Shown: positions 60,767 to 64,000 of the stretch, one piece after another
Position numbering within the stretch: position 1 is the stretch's first letter
Layout of the letters: each line of letters opens with the position of its first letter
DNA from: JACJVV01 sp964581515
GTDB taxonomy: Archaea > Nanobdellota > Nanobdellia > Woesearchaeales > JACJVV01
Length of the DNA: 64,000 nt
Reading direction: 5' to 3'
Assembly: GCA_964581515.1 (NCBI GenBank)
Contig: CAZOOV010000003.1
Coordinates: 127,395 to 191,394, forward strand
Made by a program: the position numbers and the translations under genes
The notes under the pieces: generated by a model
Databases searched by the model: none
Told to the model about the DNA's origin: nothing
What the model saw: the letters and a program-made list of their open reading frames with translations, nothing else

Positions 60767-61498
60767 TTAGGGGGAGACTATATCGTCTTTTCTAACAGGT
60801 CTTGTCTTTATTATTTCCCTTTCTCCAGAATAAGGTGTGATCTTCACAGTAGCTATATGTTCTGGAACAGTAATTATCTTGCATACAGCAGGATGCTCTC
60901 TTGTTGTAGTATATCCTTCCTTTACTTTGACAGACCTTCCTTTTATTTGTATATATGCTGCAGGTACATTATTTGTCTCTGTATAAGCTTCCTGTATGGT
61001 AATCGCTTTCCTACGTTCTGGTATATATTCTTCTCTTTCGTAAGAGAATCTTTTAACCATTCTAGTTAAAAATGTAGTTTTTATAGCAGGATCATCTTCG
61101 ATATCTGCAGCCATCTGTCTTATCCTTCGCTTGATAACATCATAATTTTTATTGTGGACTTCTTGAAGAATGCCATTCATTCTTGCTGTATATTTCAGTT
61201 CAGGCGGGTCGGTTGTAGCAGGGCTATTCATCCTATCAGTCTCAAAAATATTTCTGTCTTTCTCACTGGCTCCACGAGCCTTTATCTGATATTCTCTTTT
61301 TCTTATTCTTGGCAGAATTATCTTTGTCAAGTATTCTTTATTTCTTCTTTCTATTTCTAAAATTTCCTGACTAACTTCAAATTCACTCTCTTGTACACTG
61401 TTCATCAGAATGTCCTCGAGTGTGTTTGGCATCTGAGCAAATGCTGTAGAACTAATCGTTAATGCTATTATACCTGTTTGTATACCTCTTAGCTGCAT
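60767..61498 (-). CDS. Secreted hypothetical protein with coiled-coil region
   Basis: A signal peptide at about 1-21 (GIIALTISSTAFAQ) precedes a charged, mostly helical exported protein of about 220 residues. Residues about 35-70 and 95-130 are coiled-coil-like (EILEIERRNKEYLTKIILPRI). It is unrecognised. It is on the same strand as, and upstream of, the GspF-like gene with a 145-base gap, so it could be a substrate or periplasm-like component of the filament system. Confidence 0.6.
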   Translation of the reverse strand: MQLRGIQTGIIALTISSTAFAQMPNTLEDILMNSVQESEFEVSQEILEIERRNKEYLTKIILPRIRKREYQIKARGASEKDRNIFETDRMNSPATTDPPELKYTARMNGILQEVHNKNYDVIKRRIRQMAADIEDDPAIKTTFLTRMVKRFSYEREEYIPERRKAITIQEAYTETNNVPAAYIQIKGRSVKVKEGYTTTREHPAVCKIITVPEHIATVKITPYSGEREIIKTRPVRKDDIVSP

Positions 61499-61559
61499 TT
61501 ATCATGAGAATTTGATGGAAGATAAATATTTTGTGCTAATCCAGCATAATATATGTTAT

Positions 61560-62252
61560 TTAGAAAAGTATGAAGAATCCTATTATCACGATTATTATGT
61601 CTGCAGCTGTGTGTGTCATCCATCCTGCATAGATTGCATTAGTCTTCTTGTACATCCAGTTGAATAATACTCCTACTGCTGCAAGGAAGACTGTAACCAA
61701 TGTCCATTGCCACCAGTTGAACCATCCTTTGAAGATTATCGTATGATGCAATGAGAAGAACAATCCTGTCAAGTAGAAAAGAGATGTGTTGATCCATCCT
61801 TTTGTGTATTTATTGAAGGCCCTGTAGATGAATCCTCTCCAGAAGTATTCTTCAATGAATGGGTTCACTAAGACTATTAATGATGCAACTATTAGATAAT
61901 TTGTGATGTTGACGCCGTATCCTTCGTTTAGACTGCTTGTTATTGCACTGAAGTCCATTGTGTGCTTTAATATTAGGAAAGCTCCTAGTATTAGTATTAG
62001 TGCTCCTGCTGATCCTAAGGTCCCCCAAAGAAGAGATTGTTTCTTTGGACGTAATGGTGTTAAGAATGCTTCTTTTATGTTCACTTTTGTTATGAGCATT
62101 ACGCCTATGATAGGGAGGATTACGTGAATTATTATTCTTAGTGCCAATCCTATGAAATAATCCTGGAAATATGTTGCAATGTATTGGTTCAATGTAGGTA
62201 TGAATAGGATTATTATGAGTAATGCTATGATCTTGTTCTTTGATAGTGTCAT
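61560..62252 (-). CDS. CPBP-family intramembrane metalloprotease
   Basis: The 230-residue membrane protein has about seven to eight helices. It shows the CPBP (CAAX protease/bacteriocin-processing, Abi) motifs EEYFWRGF (EExxxR), a following FSLHHT and a THTAADII near the C-terminus. These motifs form the glutamate/histidine metal site. The family trims prenylated or other membrane peptides. No specific substrate is indicated. It is the last ordinary gene before the repeat-bracketed region. Confidence 0.87.
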   Translation of the reverse strand: MTLSKNKIIALLIIILFIPTLNQYIATYFQDYFIGLALRIIIHVILPIIGVMLITKVNIKEAFLTPLRPKKQSLLWGTLGSAGALILILGAFLILKHTMDFSAITSSLNEGYGVNITNYLIVASLIVLVNPFIEEYFWRGFIYRAFNKYTKGWINTSLFYLTGLFFSLHHTIIFKGWFNWWQWTLVTVFLAAVGVLFNWMYKKTNAIYAGWMTHTAADIIIVIIGFFILF

Positions 62253-62298
62253 GGTGTTGTATGGTGTTGTTTGTTTTTAAAAGGTTTGGTGTGATTTA

Positions 62299-62371
62299 GT
62301 TTAACATCGGGAATTCCTGTTAAGTTCGTTTCCCATACAACGTATGGAAAAACTGCGTCCGCAGAGTTCAG
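62299..62371 (+). repeat. Left copy of structured repeat (attC-like mini-site plus hairpins)
   Basis: GTTTAAC-ATCGGG at 62299 and CCTGTTAAGT ending at 62325 form a short inverted repeat with a TC bulge, fitting RYYYAAC/GTTRRRY. A shared block follows with hairpin TTTCCCATAC/GTATGGAAA, then CTGCGTCCGCAG. The same block occurs at the right copy (63455-63508). Confidence 0.5.
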
Positions 62372-62416
62372 AAAAAAGCGTACAATTAAGGCGAAGCCAA
62401 CTAAGTAAATAATTAA

Positions 62417-63356
62417 AGGGGCGAGATTTTAAAAACATTTATAATGTTACTAAATGATTCATTCTAACATGGTTGATGTAAATAAGTTGGTAGAACTTGG
62501 AATTAAGGCATTGAAAAATGCGCATAAGGTGCATGAAAAATTAGGAGACAAAGGTCTCGAATCTGTGCAGAAAAATCCACATGAACATATATCTTTAGTT
62601 GGTGATATGGAAGCTGAAAAAGCAGTCATTGATACCTTTAGAGAATCTAATATTCCATTGCGAATAATATCAGAAGAACATGGACAAGTTGATATTTCAA
62701 ATGATCCCAAATATTTAGCAGTTCTTGATGGTCTAGATGGGACAAGTGTTTACAAAACTGCAAAAGGAAAAGGAAGGTATGGAACTATGTTTGGGGTTTT
62801 TTCAAATTTAGATCCGACCTATGATGATTACATTTTTGGAGGAATGATTGAACATTCAACAAAAAAAATATTCTATGGTGTAAAAAATAAAGGTAGTTTT
62901 GTAATAATCAATAATAAAAAGAAGGCAATCAAAACTTCAGGGATTACTGGATTAGATAACAAAACTAAAATTTATGCTGATTTTGAATTTGATAAAAATA
63001 GAAAGATCACATTTATTCAAGATACATTTTTATCTCCATTAGAAGGATATAATTTTCTTCATGAAGATAGTATGGGGATTCATTTAATTGATGTTGCTTC
63101 TGGCAATGCAGATTTAGCATTACATAGCTCTAGAAAGAAAAATCTAGAAATTGCTACAGCATATGGTATTATTAATGAAGCCGGTGGAATAATAGTTACA
63201 AAGGATGGAATAAGTGTTGGAAAAAAGAAGTATCAAACATTAGGTCAAAAAGAATTTATACCTATAATCTCAGCATCAACCATGGAGTTAGCTCAAGAAT
63301 TAATTCATAAGATTCGATAATCTCGCCCCTCTTAATAAAAATAGCTTTTTTCTGAA
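62417..63356. repeat. Inverted repeats bracketing the phosphatase gene
   Basis: AGGGGCGAGATT (62417-62428) and its exact inverse AATCTCGCCCCT (63319-63330, overlapping the stop codon) flank the gene. A second pair, TTCAGAAAAAAGC (62367-62379) and GCTTTTTTCTGAA (63344-63356), lies outside them. The spacer lengths differ between sides. The pairs behave like imperfect terminal inverted repeats. Confidence 0.55.
62469..63320 (+). CDS. Inositol monophosphatase-family phosphatase
   Basis: The 283-residue protein belongs to the Li+-sensitive phosphatase superfamily. It has a GDMEAEK motif, IISEEHG (SEE metal ligand), VLDGLDGTSVY (D-x-x-DGT) and LIDVASGNADLAL (the third metal Asp). These enzymes remove phosphate from inositol phosphates, fructose-1,6-bisphosphate or PAP. 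The start at 62469 (MVDVNKLVEL) is favoured by ACATTTATAATG (62435-62446) at a leaderless distance. Its low sequence complexity and surrounding repeats suggest acquisition on a mobile cassette. Confidence 0.83.
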   Translation: MVDVNKLVELGIKALKNAHKVHEKLGDKGLESVQKNPHEHISLVGDMEAEKAVIDTFRESNIPLRIISEEHGQVDISNDPKYLAVLDGLDGTSVYKTAKGKGRYGTMFGVFSNLDPTYDDYIFGGMIEHSTKKIFYGVKNKGSFVIINNKKKAIKTSGITGLDNKTKIYADFEFDKNRKITFIQDTFLSPLEGYNFLHEDSMGIHLIDVASGNADLALHSSRKKNLEIATAYGIINEAGGIIVTKDGISVGKKKYQTLGQKEFIPIISASTMELAQELIHKIR

Positions 63357-63360
63357 TTGA

Positions 63361-63508
63361 ACTTAACATCGGGCTTAAGGGAAGTTTTTTGCGTAGCAAA
63401 AAATTTGGGAGAATGAGGAGTGAGCTTGGCGAACGACGAATGAACCCTTTAAGCCCTGTTAAGTTCGTTTCCCATACGAAGTGTGGGAAACCTGCGTCCG
63501 CAGAGTTT
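63361..63508 (+). repeat. Right copy of structured repeat (attC-like site)
   Basis: ACTTAAC at 63361 and GTTAAGT at 63458-63464 bound a 104-base imperfect palindrome. The arms pair over 19 bp (ACTTAACA/TGTTAAGT, TC bulge, GGGCTTAA/TTAAGCCC, T bulge, GGG/CCC). The central loop holds a TTTTTTGC-GTA-GCAAAAAA hairpin (63385-63403). The shared hairpin block of the left copy follows. The size and end sequences fit an integron attC site. Confidence 0.5.
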
Positions 63509-63689
63509 TTGAATTGCTAATAAATAGAGGCGTAGCCGAGTGTAGATGTGCGTAGCACTGGGGGTCTGAGTGTTCCTTCTAATGAGCGAATGCGATACAT
63601 TGAGAACAAGTATCTGGGGGACAATTTTATTACTTCCAAAGCGAAGCTTCTTTTAATTATACATCAAGTTCCAGTCCGATAACAAAAAA

Positions 63690-64000
63690 CTATTTTTCTG
63701 CAACAAAGAAAAAGTCTTGAGAATTATTTATATATTCTTCTTTTTTAGCGAATTCTATTTGTAATTTAATAAATTCCTCTTTATTATTAACTTCATCCAT
63801 TTCATATTTATCCATCAGATTAAATATACCCAATAATTTCTTTATATTAAATTGATTTTTTTCAAGTGCATTTTTCAATTCATCTAATGTAAATTCATGG
63901 CTTATATGACCTTTTTCTTGTCCGCCCCAGACAATATATCTATTGCCTGTTTTCATATTTTCTCTGAATAAATCAAAATCGCCTTCCTTGAGTTCATGAG
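63690..64000 (-). CDS. C-terminal part of a SAM-dependent methyltransferase, cut by the window edge
   Basis: The reading frame is open to the last base, and the ATG at 63956 is internal. The visible 103 residues include GGQEKGHISHEFTLDEL and a final DFFFVAEK, the C-terminal layout of class I methyltransferases (EFTxxEL, then ...vvaeK). The SAM-binding motif would lie beyond the window. It reads opposite to the phosphatase gene in the next segment, after the right repeat copy. Confidence 0.65.
   Translation of the reverse strand, partial: HELKEGDFDLFRENMKTGNRYIVWGGQEKGHISHEFTLDELKNALEKNQFNIKKLLGIFNLMDKYEMDEVNNKEEFIKLQIEFAKKEEYINNSQDFFFVAEK

Overview
The window looks like chromosome of a DPANN archaeon, most likely of the Woesearchaeales/Nanoarchaeota kind (inference). 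The DNA is AT-rich. Many genes start 25-30 nt downstream of a TTTAAA/TTTATA box with no leader, while downstream operon genes carry GAGGTG or AAGGAGG ribosome binding sites. Archaeal markers include a Bud32/Kae1-type kinase, a TrmB regulator, a family-B DNA polymerase relative, an AbrB-PhoU regulator, secreted proteins with archaeal-type N-terminal anchors, and an archaeal secreted family ending in GxFGWxWK. No rRNA or tRNA gene was found.

Layout. 0-8.4 kb: an aminotransferase and many small hypothetical, cupin, HNH and secreted genes. 8.5-12.2 kb: a solo ParA ATPase, two small acidic proteins, a zinc-finger microprotein with an elaborate promoter, an alanine dehydrogenase/carboxyethyl-ornithine synthase relative and a class I glutamine amidotransferase. 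12.2-18.5 kb: GNAT, ATP-grasp, a SPOUT methyltransferase of the SFM1 family, three tandem paralogous membrane proteins, an alkyltransferase and RdgB. 18.5-22.8 kb: a B12-type radical SAM enzyme with a Cys-rich partner, a TrmB regulator and a divergent zinc-ribbon/membrane/methyltransferase operon. 22.8-35.8 kb: a catalytically eroded PolB, a MATE exporter, Bud32, large secreted proteins, ferredoxin and phosphoglycerate kinase. 36.4-37.25 kb: a GC-richer, gene-free stretch full of paired repeats, the best candidate for an undescribed structured RNA. 37.4-41.4 kb: a B12-dependent ribonucleotide reductase operon (NrdJ, a separate redox tail, PduO) with two NrdR-like boxes. 41.4-57.9 kb: an opine-dehydrogenase-like protein, Na/Pi symporter, membrane pyrophosphatase, uracil phosphoribosyltransferase, HisC-like aminotransferase, GpmI and a phosphate-type regulator. 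58-62.3 kb: a PilB/GspE ATPase, a GspF-like protein without membrane helices and a CPBP protease. 62.3-64 kb: an inositol-monophosphatase-family gene bracketed by structured repeats that look like integron attC sites or transposon ends, then a methyltransferase cut by the window edge.

How it works together. Pgk and GpmI give part of lower glycolysis. HppA and the Na/Pi symporter link ion gradients, pyrophosphate and phosphate. The NrdJ/tail/PduO set is a self-contained dNTP module needing cobalamin, and the radical SAM protein may also use cobalamin. The PilB/GspF pair suggests a reduced type IV filament or secretion motor.

The strongest novelty leads are the covarying hairpin pair and the triple hairpin module upstream of nrdJ, the repeat-bracketed cassette at the right end with its GCGNAGC mini-hairpins, the inactivated PolB, and the helix-free double GspF. 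Everything here was read by eye without database searches.
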